Source: an uncultured Saprospiraceae bacterium (GTDB lineage: Bacteria; Bacteroidota; Bacteroidia; Chitinophagales; Saprospiraceae). Taken from it: DNA of 35,348 nucleotides. The translations under genes and the position numbers were made by a program. Positions within the stretch are counted from its first letter, which is position 1. Each line of letters starts with the position of its first letter. The notes beneath the pieces were generated by a model. The model was given only the letters and a program-made list of their open reading frames with translations, had not been told where the DNA came from and ran no database searches. This document shows positions 10,666 through 20,676 of this stretch, one piece after another. The DNA is taken from NCBI GenBank assembly GCA_937941095.1, contig CALDYJ010000089.1:1-35348 (forward strand), written 5' to 3'.

Positions 10666-12141
10666 ATGATGATAAAAACAGCTACACAATCAAGTTCGTC
10701 TTCTCTTTCCATCACTCCTTTCATCCCAAGGCCTGAAAAGCCATGGAATGAAGCACGTATAAAACATTTGTATAATAGACTCGGCTTTGGAGCAACAAGG
10801 GAAGAAATTGAAGCAGGGCTTTTGATGACACCTGAGGCATTAATTGACCAGCTGCTGGATGGAGCAGAAGCACACAACTTATCTACACCACCTTATTGGG
10901 CCGAATGGACTAATGAAGATTATAATGGTGACGACGACCTCTACTTCACACATAAAACTGAATTTAGAGTCAGGTGGCTGTCCGAAATGATGAACGAAGG
11001 CATCAAGAGTAAAATGGCTTTATTCTGGCACAATCATTTTGTCACTGAAGAGCAAGCTTATGGATGTAACTCTTTCATGTGGTCTTACTACAAATTACTT
11101 CACGATAATGCTTATGGAAATTTCAGAAATTTTGTCGAGAAGATAGGGAAGGAACCTGCCATGATGGTCTACCTAAACAATGTGCAAAACATAAAGCAAT
11201 CACCTAATGAAAATTATGCCCGCGAATTAATGGAACTTTTCACCATGGGTGCTGATAATGGTTATACACAAAGAGATGTTGAACAAGTAGCAAAAGCTTT
11301 AACAGGTTGGAGGTTTACCTGGTATGAATGTAGAACTGATGACTTTGGTTTAGTCGATTACTTTTTTGATGAAGATATAAAAACCATCTTTGGAATTTCT
11401 GGCTTTTATGGATACGACGATGTTCATGAATTAATTTTCACTAGAAGAAGTGAACAAGTATCAAAATACATTACTGGAAAACTAATCAAATTTTTTGCCT
11501 ACGATAAAATTAACCCACTAATCAATGAAGCATTGGCAACTACTTTCAAAGATAACAATTGGGAAATCATGCCAGTCTTGAAACAGCTTTTCAATTCTGA
11601 ATATTTTTTCGAAGATAATTTGATAGGAGCTAATATAAAAAGTCCGATTGAAACAATAATTAGTCAATACAAGATGACTGGTTTAACTTATCCTCAAGAT
11701 GTGGACTATAACACCTTAAACGATATTAACTATTACATATTTACCTTAGGACAAGAACTTTTTAATCCAGTGAATGTTGCAGGTTGGAAAGGGTATAGGA
11801 CTTGGTTAAATGAAAACACCCTCACTTCAAGGTGGAATATTTCAACCCAATTAAGCTTTAATTATTCAGATGAAGCAAAAGGAAAATTACTACAATTGGC
11901 TTTAGACCTCTCACCGTCTATAAATGATCCAGCCATTATAACTCAAGTAGTAGCCAATCATTTTCTGAATCATGAATTGGAACCAAATCACCTAGAAACT
12001 GCAATAGATTATTTAAAGGGAGAAATTCCGGAGAATTATTTTGAAGACGGTTCCTGGAATTTATATTACGATGAAGCACCCGATCAATTGATCAATCTAC
12101 TTTATTTTCTAATGAGGCTTCCTGAATACCAATTGTCGTAA
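10666..12141 (+). CDS. DUF1800 family protein
   Basis: This 491-residue protein carries the hallmarks of the DUF1800 family (PF08811): an N-terminal 'HLYNRLGFGAT' motif (about residue 35), 'ALFWHNHFVT' (about 120), 'NENYARELMELFTMG' with 'DVEQVAKALTGW' (about 182-222), and near the C-terminus 'LFNPVNVAGWKGYRTWL'. No signal peptide is visible; the N-terminus is polar and serine-rich after MMIKTATQ. The family has no firmly established biochemical activity, but in Bacteroidota and many other bacteria it is typically encoded next to a DUF1501 protein, exactly as here (21 bp gap). A following SprB-repeat gene on the same strand, and no terminator before 20551, suggest one transcription unit. The ATG at 10666 is chosen; a second ATG follows directly at 10669. 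Confidence 0.9.
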   Translation: MMIKTATQSSSSSLSITPFIPRPEKPWNEARIKHLYNRLGFGATREEIEAGLLMTPEALIDQLLDGAEAHNLSTPPYWAEWTNEDYNGDDDLYFTHKTEFRVRWLSEMMNEGIKSKMALFWHNHFVTEEQAYGCNSFMWSYYKLLHDNAYGNFRNFVEKIGKEPAMMVYLNNVQNIKQSPNENYARELMELFTMGADNGYTQRDVEQVAKALTGWRFTWYECRTDDFGLVDYFFDEDIKTIFGISGFYGYDDVHELIFTRRSEQVSKYITGKLIKFFAYDKINPLINEALATTFKDNNWEIMPVLKQLFNSEYFFEDNLIGANIKSPIETIISQYKMTGLTYPQDVDYNTLNDINYYIFTLGQELFNPVNVAGWKGYRTWLNENTLTSRWNISTQLSFNYSDEAKGKLLQLALDLSPSINDPAIITQVVANHFLNHELEPNHLETAIDYLKGEIPENYFEDGSWNLYYDEAPDQLINLLYFLMRLPEYQLS

Positions 12142-12162
12142 ACCTAAAAACCAAAAAGAAAT

Positions 12163-13809
12163 ATGTGCGAATCACACAATCATAAAAATTCAGGATTACA
12201 TCCTAAGGTGAAAAAAAGATATGGTACTGCAGTTGAACATGGGATTGCTCACCAAAGAGATCATGCCTTAAAAAGTAGAAGAAATTTTTTAAAGTCCACT
12301 GGACTATTTTCTTTAGGCTCAGCAATGATGCTCGGCAAAACACCAATCACTTCTATTTTACCAAGTAAGTTCACCAATGCCTTAGCAGCTACATCTTGTG
12401 AAAATAGAACTTTAGTATTAATAAGACTAAATGGTGGCAACGATGGTTTAAATACCATCATCCCAAGATTCAATGGAGAGTATTATGACATTCGACCGAG
12501 TTTGGCAATTCCTGAATCAGGGCTTTGGAATTTGAGCGATCAATTCGGTATGCCTAACTTTATGCAAGACCTACAACCATTTTGGGAAGAAGGTAAGATG
12601 AAAGTTGTACATAATGTTGGTTACCCTGATGCCAATTATTCTCATTTTAGATCTTCTGACATTTGGGCAACTTCATCCGATTCAGATCAATACCTTGATA
12701 CAGGTTGGATTGGAAGAATGATGGAACTTGAGTTTCCTGCTTATACGGATGCACCCCCAGCTGTTCCACCAGCTTTGCAAATAGGAGTGCAAACAAATCT
12801 AATCTTTAAAGCAGCTGTAGGAAGTATGGCCCTTTCGATCAGTAATCCAAATGAGTTTTATCAAATAGCTCAATCTGGCCAACTTTATCAAACATCTAAT
12901 TTAGGGACACAAGAAAAAAGACAAGAACTTGCTTATGTTCGATCTGTAGCCAACAGTTCATTTAGGTATTCTGAATCTATAAGAGAAGCATATAATAATT
13001 CTACAACTGATGCGGATTATAATCCAGATGGCTTAGCCAATCAATTGAGAATAATTTCACGATTGATAAAAGGTAATCTTGGTACAAAAGTATACATGGT
13101 TTCAATTGGTGGTTACGATACTCATGCTAACCAAGCAGAAACACATACCAGAATTCAAGATTACGTGGCCAAAGGAGTAAGTAAGTTTTTTGAAGACCTC
13201 AGGGCTACAGGTCATTCAGAAGATGTTTTGGCCATGACTTTTTCGGAATTTGGAAGAACAATCTTTGAGAATGGCTCAGCTGGAACAGATCATGGTACAG
13301 GTGGTCCAATGATGCTTTTTGGAGAAAACATTGGTAATGGTTTTTATGGAGAAGCACCTGATTTAGAAAACGTAGATGAGTATGGTGACCCATATCATTC
13401 AATGGACTTTCGAGCCGTTTATGGTTCAGTCTTGAAGGATTGGTTATGTGTTCCCGAGGATGTAGTCGATGAAGTTATTGGCACAAAATTAGATAAGATC
13501 GATGATTTTCTACCTACAGGGGAAGCGGCAACAGGACAATCAGATACCGCAGCATTACAAGGTTACAATCCTGCTCCTGACTCATCTAACATTCAAATAA
13601 AATACTCAGTCTTACAGCGTGGTGTAGTAGTCATTCAAATACAAAATGAAAACGGTAACACCTTAAGGACTATAATGAATGAATTTAGGGAGAAAGGATC
13701 TTATACATACGAATTAGACCCAAGTAAATTTTACCTAAACTCAGGTAAGTATAAAATGAGATTGATGACTGGTGGCAGAGCTTATAATAAACCAATTGAA
13801 ATAAGTTGA
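12163..13809 (+). CDS. DUF1501 family protein with Tat signal and C-terminal FlgD/T9SS-like domain
   Basis: This 548-residue protein has a long polar N-terminus followed by a twin-arginine signal 'SRRNFLKSTG' (about residues 39-48) and a hydrophobic stretch ending near 'NALA' (about 75), indicating folded export by Tat. The DUF1501 body (PF07394, alkaline phosphatase/sulfatase-like superfamily) shows 'IRLNGGNDGLNTIIP', 'SHFRSSDIWAT', 'GGYDTHANQAETH' and 'MTFSEFGRTIFENGSAGTDH', the last containing the usual His/Asp-rich metal-site candidates. The last ~70 residues ('IQIQNENGNTLRTIMNE', then 'LNSGKYKMRLMTGGRAYNKP') resemble a FlgD Ig-like or T9SS type A beta-sandwich. The partner DUF1800 gene lies 21 bp upstream and the SprB-like gene 64 bp downstream. 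The enzymatic substrate is unknown. Confidence is high for the family and modest for the nature of the C-terminal domain. Confidence 0.92.
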   Translation: MCESHNHKNSGLHPKVKKRYGTAVEHGIAHQRDHALKSRRNFLKSTGLFSLGSAMMLGKTPITSILPSKFTNALAATSCENRTLVLIRLNGGNDGLNTIIPRFNGEYYDIRPSLAIPESGLWNLSDQFGMPNFMQDLQPFWEEGKMKVVHNVGYPDANYSHFRSSDIWATSSDSDQYLDTGWIGRMMELEFPAYTDAPPAVPPALQIGVQTNLIFKAAVGSMALSISNPNEFYQIAQSGQLYQTSNLGTQEKRQELAYVRSVANSSFRYSESIREAYNNSTTDADYNPDGLANQLRIISRLIKGNLGTKVYMVSIGGYDTHANQAETHTRIQDYVAKGVSKFFEDLRATGHSEDVLAMTFSEFGRTIFENGSAGTDHGTGGPMMLFGENIGNGFYGEAPDLENVDEYGDPYHSMDFRAVYGSVLKDWLCVPEDVVDEVIGTKLDKIDDFLPTGEAATGQSDTAALQGYNPAPDSSNIQIKYSVLQRGVVVIQIQNENGNTLRTIMNEFREKGSYTYELDPSKFYLNSGKYKMRLMTGGRAYNKPIEIS

Positions 13810-13873
13810 TCATTTGATGATGCTAATATTAAAATGATTTTGACTTCAAATTAAAATAAAACCTGATTATCAA

Positions 13874-16800
13874 ATGATGGTACGAAATACAATTTATTTA
13901 ATTACGCTTTTTTCTTTCACCTTTCTAAATGCTTATTCCCAAAGTGTTTTAATGAGTGAAGACTTCAATAATTGTGCTTTACCAAATGATTGGGAGGTAG
14001 AGTTAATTGGAAATCAAGAAGCAAGTTGGTTTGTGGGACAATCACAAAACCCAGAATATCCAGATGTAAGCATAGATGGTTCATGCATGTTGATTATTGA
14101 TGATGACCAAGCTGGAGAAAATGCAGCACCTGCTGTTACAAGAATAAAGACATCATCTTTCGATGGCTCTTCCTTTTCTACCATTAATTTTAATGTTGAC
14201 ATTCACTTTAGACATTATGAAGAAACAGCCTTTCGGGTGCTTTGTTTTGACGGTGAAAATTATCGGCCTGTGAGTACATACCAATACAGTGAGCGCGAAA
14301 CAGGAGAGTCCTTAGAAACACATGTTAATTTTTATGCGGACTTGAGTTATTATGCAAATGATAACATGCACCTCGTTTTTGAATACGATGATGCCGGCTT
14401 GTGGGGATGGCATGCTGGATTTGATAACATCATTGTAACAGGAGAAGGAGATTTTGTAAACCTTCGAATGAGTAATTTTAATGATTGCGAAATGCCAGAA
14501 TTTTTCTGGGGATACACTTGGCTTGGAGAGCAAGATTGGTCTATTGGATATGCTACTAATACAAATATATCCTCAAGTTCCATGAATGGATCTTGTTTTG
14601 CCTTTTTTGACGATGATATTATAGGAGAAGAAGCACCTTTTTCTGGATCAAATCTTGGGATGGGCGCTTTTGATGGCAGGGAATATGCCGAAATTTATCT
14701 TGAGTTTGATTTAATTTTCAGAAAAGCTGTAGAATATGAATCAATAAGGGTTAACATTTGGGATGGCGAAAGAGTGCATAATGTTCAATCTTGGACAGAT
14801 GATGTAGGTGGGCCGGAGTGGAATAATTTTGAAAGAGTAAGAGTTGATTTATCCAGTTTTAGAATGGATAACATGTCTGTTTATTTTGATTATTACGACG
14901 GCAATGGATGGGGCTGGTACGTAGGTGTTGATAATGTCAAACTTCAAGTCAAAGGATCGCTAAACGATGATTGTGTTAGAGCAAAGGATATTACTGTTGG
15001 AGAAGATTGCGTTTTGGCAAACAATATAAATGCTTTAAATGAAGGCGTCGAACCTGCTTGCAATAATGGAGAAATGAAAAATGCACTCTGGTATAAATTT
15101 TCTGTCCCAAATAATGGTCTATACAAAATATCTAGTGATTCAGATTTTAATGATGTTTTAACTGTCTTGGAAGGAACCTGTGGTAGTATGAATGCTACTT
15201 CTTGTAAGAATAGAGATGAACATGGATTTATAGGAGAAGACTTGTACTTTTCTGCTGAAGCCGGTAAAGAATATTATCTGCAAGTTGCTGGTATTGATTC
15301 TAGATTTGGAAAAGCAAATGGAGAACTTTGTTTAAGCATTAATCCTGTAAGCTCTATTCCCGTAGAACCGTCAAACACTTCTTGTGCTTCTGCAGTGATG
15401 ATAAACTTAGATGGGGATTGTATTTCAGGTACTAATTTAAATGCGGAACTTGATTCGCCAATTGAATCGAGCATTTGGGCAAGACACGATATTTGGTACA
15501 GCTTTATGGCTACTACAGAGCACATAGAAATTTTAAGTAATGCTGATTTTTCTGATGTGATGACTTTATATAATGGAACATGCGGGAATTTAAGTGTTGT
15601 CAATAGTAGTCTTGAAGGAAAATCATTAAAAGCATATGATTTAAATGTAGACGAATTGTATTTTATTCAAGTTGCTGGAAGTTTTGCAACCATTGAAGGT
15701 AATGTATGCATGCAAATTATTAAAATCAATAATGAGGAACCGGATAACGATGAATGTATAGATGCTATAGCTTTAAACATTGATGGACAATGCCAAAGCA
15801 TATCTTTTGATAATGCTAGTTTTGATGGCATCTCATCTTCTTGCATAATTTCAGCAGATGGCGATACCTGGTATTCATTTATTGCTCCTCCAAGTGAGGT
15901 GGTTTATTTAAATTCAAATGGCTCAATAGAACATGCAATATCCGTCTATAAAGGTGTTGATTGCAGTAATTTGGAACAATTGTATTGTGCAAAGAAAGTA
16001 AAATCTTGTGATGCTTACCACAAAATAGAAAACCTTATAGAAGGTCGTCAATACTTTATTCAATTAGCTTTAACAAGTCAAGCAGATGGTTCTATTAGCG
16101 GTGATTTTTGTGTCGAATTGCTAGATGAAGATCCTGGGTATATTCCATTGCAATTAAATGTTAGTGTTGCTTGTGATGGTGAAGGAATAGGCCACCTAAT
16201 GGTTCAAACAATAGGAGGTAGTGGTGAGCTCACATATGAAGGAAATACCGCAGACGATGTTTTGTACACAGGAGATGAATTTATAATAATTGTTCGTGAT
16301 GAAAACGGCTGTGAAGTCTCTGATTTTGGAGTTTTTGATTGTGGAGAAATAGCTTGTGATCTTAGTGGAGATTATGTCTTTGATGACGTTTCTTGTGCAG
16401 GTAATACAGATGGGTCCTTTACCATTAACCTTCAAAATTTTGAAGAACCAGTTTCTTATAATTGGTCAAATGGTAATTTCGGTGCTGTCGGCAATGGACT
16501 TGCAGCTGGCACGTATGAAGTAATGGTCAACGATGCCAATAATTGTACCTTAAACTTTGAAATAGTAATCGAAGAACCTGATGCTATTCAAGCGACAATT
16601 ACCACTACGAATGAATCATCTTATGAAGCTGTAGATGGGATTGCTTCAATAACATCTATCGGAGGAACAGGGGATCTTCAATACAATTGGAGTAATGGTG
16701 CGACAGGATCAACCGTTTCTGGTTTAGCTCCAGGAAATTATACAGTAGAAGTAGTTGACGAAAATGATTGTCAAGAAGTTTTTGAATTTACCATTGTAGC

Positions 16801-19800
16801 ATTTGAATGCAATATCACAGTTGAAGTAGAATCAATTGATGTCTTATGTTTTGGTGAAGCAAGCGGTTCCGCAGGATTAATTGTTGACAATGCCAGTGGT
16901 GATTTGTCATTTGTTTGGTCCAATGGAGCGACTAGCCAAGGAGCAGATAATCTTTCTGCTGGATTTTATGAAGTAAATGTAATGGATGAAAATAATTGTT
17001 CGGCCAGCATAAGTTTTGAAATAGCACAAGCTGAACCATTAAGTAGTCAAGTCTTAAATAATTCGATGGTTTCTTGTTTTGGTGAAACAAATGGAACTGC
17101 AGCTGTTCAAGTTTCAGGAGGTACTCCTCCATACACTTACGAATGGTCAAACGGTTTTACAGCACAAGAGCAATCTGGTCTTGCAGCTGGAACTTATATT
17201 GTCACTGCTTTCGATGCAAACCAATGTGAAACAAGTGTAGAGATTAATGTTTCAGAACCTTCAGTCCTGGAAGTTCAAAATACAGAATCAATAGCAGTTA
17301 CTTGTAGTGGTGTTTTAGATGGCCAAGCATCTGTCGAAGTTAGTGGAGGAACTGCCCCTTATGAATATTTTTGGTCAAACGGTAGTGTTGGACAGTTTGT
17401 ATCTGGCCTTGAAGTAGGAACTTACGAAGTTGAAATTGAAGATGCACAAGGCTGTATGGTAAATACTGAAGTTGAAATTACAGGCCCTACTGTTTTGGAA
17501 CTTGAAGAGTCATCTCAAATTGAAGTTTTATGTTTTGGAGAATCAAGCGGTTCAATTACTTTGTCTGCAATGGGAGGTACACCACCATATGATTACAATT
17601 GGTCAAATGGGAATATTGGGACTACTACTGATAATTTAATGGCAGGAAATTACAATGTCATTGTTTCGGATGATAATGGATGTGAATTAAATCTTGATTT
17701 TGTAATTGCACAACCGGCACAATTAGTTTTGTCATTAAATACAAGTAATGAAAGTGGCAATCAAGCTAATGATGGTGCTGCAAGTGTCAGCATAGAAGGA
17801 GGCCTTGAACCTTATTCAATTATTTGGAGTAATGGGCTTGAAGGAACTAATATTAATGATCTTCCTCCAGGTGACTACCAAGTAACTGTGACAGATGCAA
17901 ATGGCTGCGAAAGCGTATCTTCTTTTGTAATCAGTAACTTTAATTGTGGCTCTTTACTTGCATCAAATATTGTAGCAGATGTTTCTTGCAATGGTGGTGA
18001 AGATGGAAGCATAGAGATTAACATCAATGGAGGAACAGCACCTTACACTTATCTTTGGTCTAATGGAGCAACAAGCGATAATTTAACAGCTTTAGAAGCT
18101 GGTTCTTATGAACTAACAGTTTCTGATGCCGACAATTGTACAAGTATACAGACCATCCTTATTTCCGAACCTGAGGCTTTATCCTATATTATCGAAGACC
18201 TGAATGATGTAAGTTGCTTTGGTGAAGCGAATGGTAACATAGAAATTGTTCCATTCGGTGGAACAGGAAATTACGTTTATAATTGGTCAAATGGCTTTAG
18301 CTCAGCTGCATCAAATGAACTAAGTCAAGGTGTCTATACGATTATATTGAGTGATCAAAATTCTTGTAGCATAGAAATTGAATTTGAAATTAATGAACCA
18401 AATCAGCTTAGCGCAAATATTGAATCAAATAATGAATCTGCTTTTGAAGCAAACGATGGCTTCGCAAATGTAATAGTTGATGAAGGGACTGCACCCTATA
18501 CTTATTTATGGAGCACAGGAGCAATGACTCAAAGTATCTCTAATTTAGGTTCAGGAGAATATACCGTTACCGTTAATGATGCTAATAATTGTGAAATAAT
18601 ATCGACTGTAATCATTTCTTCGTTTGATTGTTCCTTTGAAATTTCAATTTCAAGCACGGATGTTACTTGTTTTGGAGAATCAAATGGTTCTGCAGAATTG
18701 TCGGTGAGTGATGGAGAAGGACCTTTTCAATTTGAATGGTCGGATGGATCAATAAGTAGCAATGTGAGTAATTTATCAGCAGGAACTTATTCTGTCACCG
18801 TCATAGATGCAAACGATTGCCCTGCGATTAATTCTTTTACCATTGCCGAACCTGCTGCATTGAATGTTCTAACAGAAGCTAATCTTGATTTAGTTTGTGA
18901 AAACGAAACATCAGGTTCAATTACCTTAAATGTCTCAGGAGGAACAGCTCCTTATATTTATAACTGGTCCAATGGTGCTGATCAAAGTAGTATTTCAGCT
19001 TTGGCAATCGGTGTTTATACTGTCTTAATTACTGATGCTAATGATTGTATTTATGAAGAAACATTTGAAGTGGAATCTTTAGATGAATCTGCACCACAGA
19101 TTCTTACTAATGATTTAACTGTTCGATTGAATGCTGATGGAATGGCAATGATTTCTATAGAAGAGATCGATGCCGGAACGAATGATAACTGTGGCATAGA
19201 TGAATTAAGTTTAAGTCAAAATACTTTTACCTGTGATGACTTAGGAGAAAACACGATTAGCTTTACAGCAGTTGATGTAAATAGAAATGTAAATACTAGT
19301 GACGTCATCATAACTGTCATTGATGATTCTGCTCCAAGTTTATTTTGCCCAGAAAACATAATTGCAACAGATTGTGAAGGTAGAGTAACTTATAATTTAC
19401 CATTTGCTCAAGATAATTGTGGCAATGATGAACTCACCATCACCTTAATAGCGGGGAAAGAAAGTGGTGCTCAATTTGATGTAGGAACAACTACAGTGAC
19501 TCATGAAGTGAGTGATGCGAGCGGGAATAAAACAACTTGTAGCTTTGATGTTACAGTTGTTGAACCAGTGTCCTTAGCTGTTACGACCAATCCAACCTTA
19601 TGCTTTGGAGAAGCAAATGGGTCTGCTTATTTAAACACTTCAGGTGGTACTCCAGGTTTTACATTTGAATGGAGCAATGGTGAAGAATTAGGCTCAGAAG
19701 CTGAAAACCTTGCAGCTGGAGAATATGTAGTTACGGTAACTGATGCTAATGATTGCATCTCTGAAATCACTTTTACCATTGAAGAATCTTCTGCTATAGA

Positions 19801-20530
19801 ACTTGACCTTTCTCAAACAAACGTGGATTGTTTTGATGAAGCTACTGGTTCGGCTTCTGTAAATGCTCAAGGTGGTAATCCTGGATATACCTACGAATGG
19901 AGTAACGGAGAAACAAGTAGTGAGATTTCTGATCTTTCTGCAGGTACATATTCAGTCATTGTAACTGACGTGAATGGTTGTTCTAATGAGCAAACTTTTG
20001 AAGTACTTGAAAATGAAGCTTTGGTTTTTGCACTCGATTCTACCGTACCAGCTACGACAGGAAATGCTGATGGTGCCTTAAATGTTACCATTAGTGGCGG
20101 CGCTCCACCGTATGTTTACAATTGGTATCTTGATGGTGAAATCATTTCTAATGAAGAAGATTTATCAGGATTTCCAGAAGGTATTTATCAATTAGAAGTA
20201 TTTGATGATCTTGGCTGTAGCATTATAGCCTTGTCCCTTGAAATTTCAGCAGTAACCAGTTCACTTTCATTAGAAGCTGGAGAAAAAATATTATTGAGTC
20301 CTAATCCTTCCAATGGCATCGCTTTCTTAGATTATTCTTTTAATGAAAAGAAAGAGGTAAGACTTTTGGTTTATGACATCAACGGTAAATTGATTTTTGA
20401 GTCTGTTAAACATACTCAAGATGTAGGACAGTTTGCAATCGATGGTAAAAAATGGCCAGCTGCTAACTACCAAGTCAAGCTCCTGGTTGATGATAAAATC
20501 GTTGTGAAACAACTCATTATTATAAAATAA
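13874..20530 (+). CDS. SprB-repeat giant surface protein, T9SS type A
   Basis: This 2218-residue protein starts with a Sec signal peptide ending in 'NAYSQ' (about residues 1-22). Order of domains: two MAM/jelly-roll-like modules sharing 'GWGWYVGVDNVKL'/'GWHAGFDNIIV' ends (about 25-193 and 194-365); three pre-peptidase C-terminal-like modules with 'WYKF/WYSF' cores (about 363-500, 501-620, 623-755); twelve SprB-type repeats (about 827-1737; 'CFGExxGSA', 'GGTxPYxYxWSNG', 'AGTYxVTVxDANxC'); two HYR-like modules (about 1738-1896; 'DNCG', 'DDSAPSLFCPENI'); three more SprB units (about 1897-2128); and a type A sorting domain (about 2135-2218; 'LSPNPSNG', 'VYDINGKLIFE'). SprB of Flavobacterium johnsoniae is the mobile surface adhesin of gliding; this gene shares only the repeat class and should not be named sprB. 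It is the last gene before the 20551 terminator. Two ATGs open the frame (13874 and 13877). Confidence 0.92.
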   Translation: MMVRNTIYLITLFSFTFLNAYSQSVLMSEDFNNCALPNDWEVELIGNQEASWFVGQSQNPEYPDVSIDGSCMLIIDDDQAGENAAPAVTRIKTSSFDGSSFSTINFNVDIHFRHYEETAFRVLCFDGENYRPVSTYQYSERETGESLETHVNFYADLSYYANDNMHLVFEYDDAGLWGWHAGFDNIIVTGEGDFVNLRMSNFNDCEMPEFFWGYTWLGEQDWSIGYATNTNISSSSMNGSCFAFFDDDIIGEEAPFSGSNLGMGAFDGREYAEIYLEFDLIFRKAVEYESIRVNIWDGERVHNVQSWTDDVGGPEWNNFERVRVDLSSFRMDNMSVYFDYYDGNGWGWYVGVDNVKLQVKGSLNDDCVRAKDITVGEDCVLANNINALNEGVEPACNNGEMKNALWYKFSVPNNGLYKISSDSDFNDVLTVLEGTCGSMNATSCKNRDEHGFIGEDLYFSAEAGKEYYLQVAGIDSRFGKANGELCLSINPVSSIPVEPSNTSCASAVMINLDGDCISGTNLNAELDSPIESSIWARHDIWYSFMATTEHIEILSNADFSDVMTLYNGTCGNLSVVNSSLEGKSLKAYDLNVDELYFIQVAGSFATIEGNVCMQIIKINNEEPDNDECIDAIALNIDGQCQSISFDNASFDGISSSCIISADGDTWYSFIAPPSEVVYLNSNGSIEHAISVYKGVDCSNLEQLYCAKKVKSCDAYHKIENLIEGRQYFIQLALTSQADGSISGDFCVELLDEDPGYIPLQLNVSVACDGEGIGHLMVQTIGGSGELTYEGNTADDVLYTGDEFIIIVRDENGCEVSDFGVFDCGEIACDLSGDYVFDDVSCAGNTDGSFTINLQNFEEPVSYNWSNGNFGAVGNGLAAGTYEVMVNDANNCTLNFEIVIEEPDAIQATITTTNESSYEAVDGIASITSIGGTGDLQYNWSNGATGSTVSGLAPGNYTVEVVDENDCQEVFEFTIVAFECNITVEVESIDVLCFGEASGSAGLIVDNASGDLSFVWSNGATSQGADNLSAGFYEVNVMDENNCSASISFEIAQAEPLSSQVLNNSMVSCFGETNGTAAVQVSGGTPPYTYEWSNGFTAQEQSGLAAGTYIVTAFDANQCETSVEINVSEPSVLEVQNTESIAVTCSGVLDGQASVEVSGGTAPYEYFWSNGSVGQFVSGLEVGTYEVEIEDAQGCMVNTEVEITGPTVLELEESSQIEVLCFGESSGSITLSAMGGTPPYDYNWSNGNIGTTTDNLMAGNYNVIVSDDNGCELNLDFVIAQPAQLVLSLNTSNESGNQANDGAASVSIEGGLEPYSIIWSNGLEGTNINDLPPGDYQVTVTDANGCESVSSFVISNFNCGSLLASNIVADVSCNGGEDGSIEININGGTAPYTYLWSNGATSDNLTALEAGSYELTVSDADNCTSIQTILISEPEALSYIIEDLNDVSCFGEANGNIEIVPFGGTGNYVYNWSNGFSSAASNELSQGVYTIILSDQNSCSIEIEFEINEPNQLSANIESNNESAFEANDGFANVIVDEGTAPYTYLWSTGAMTQSISNLGSGEYTVTVNDANNCEIISTVIISSFDCSFEISISSTDVTCFGESNGSAELSVSDGEGPFQFEWSDGSISSNVSNLSAGTYSVTVIDANDCPAINSFTIAEPAALNVLTEANLDLVCENETSGSITLNVSGGTAPYIYNWSNGADQSSISALAIGVYTVLITDANDCIYEETFEVESLDESAPQILTNDLTVRLNADGMAMISIEEIDAGTNDNCGIDELSLSQNTFTCDDLGENTISFTAVDVNRNVNTSDVIITVIDDSAPSLFCPENIIATDCEGRVTYNLPFAQDNCGNDELTITLIAGKESGAQFDVGTTTVTHEVSDASGNKTTCSFDVTVVEPVSLAVTTNPTLCFGEANGSAYLNTSGGTPGFTFEWSNGEELGSEAENLAAGEYVVTVTDANDCISEITFTIEESSAIELDLSQTNVDCFDEATGSASVNAQGGNPGYTYEWSNGETSSEISDLSAGTYSVIVTDVNGCSNEQTFEVLENEALVFALDSTVPATTGNADGALNVTISGGAPPYVYNWYLDGEIISNEEDLSGFPEGIYQLEVFDDLGCSIIALSLEISAVTSSLSLEAGEKILLSPNPSNGIAFLDYSFNEKKEVRLLVYDINGKLIFESVKHTQDVGQFAIDGKKWPAANYQVKLLVDDKIVVKQLIIIK
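16352..19085 (+). repeat. Twelve SprB-type repeats (central block)
   Basis: Twelve units of about 75 residues, each with a tryptophan core 'WSNG' and a closing 'D-A-N-x-C'. Units 2, 7 and 10 lack the opening 'CFGE' cysteine and instead read 'NES...A.DG'. In each case the join to the next unit reads F-x-C ('AFEC', 'NFNC', 'SFDC'), so a cysteine appears at the end instead of the start. This gives a higher-order pattern over the simple repeat. Confidence 0.85.
19563..20255 (+). repeat. Three further SprB-type repeats before the sorting domain
   Basis: After two HYR-like modules, three more repeats follow. The first two are canonical ('CFGEANGSA', 'CFDEATGSA', 'WSNG'). The third has lost the opening cysteine and the 'SNG' triplet ('NWYLDGE') and leads directly into the type A sorting domain. 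Confidence 0.8.
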
Positions 20531-20550
20531 TATTGACCTTCCAGTACATA

Positions 20551-20592
20551 AAAAAAGGCTCATAATTCAACATTGAATTATGAGCCTTTTTT
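20551..20592 (+). terminator. Rho-independent terminator, perfect 20-bp stem
   Basis: The arm AAAAAAGGCTCATAATTCAA (20551-20570) is exactly complementary to 20573-20592, leaving a 2-nt CA centre (in practice a 4-nt loop). The poly-A and poly-T flanks make it functional in both directions. It lies 20 bp after the SprB-repeat gene stop and closes the DUF1800-DUF1501-SprB unit. Confidence 0.92.
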
Positions 20593-20676
20593 ACAAAACA
20601 GCTTTTTGTAAAAAATAGATTCAGTAATTATTTATTGCTAATGGTTTAAAAATGTATTTTAGCAAAAAGCACTTTT

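Noticed and set aside
13874..20530. Naming this gene sprB
   Set aside because: It shares only the SprB repeat class; domain order, length and the type A end differ from the gliding adhesin, and no gliding gene context is present.
20655..20662. TATTTTAG upstream of the metalloprotease gene (also at 10638-10645 before the DUF1800 gene) as a promoter -7 element
   Set aside because: It differs from TAnnTTTG at one key position, lies very close to the start codon in the first case, and no TTTG at proper distance was found.
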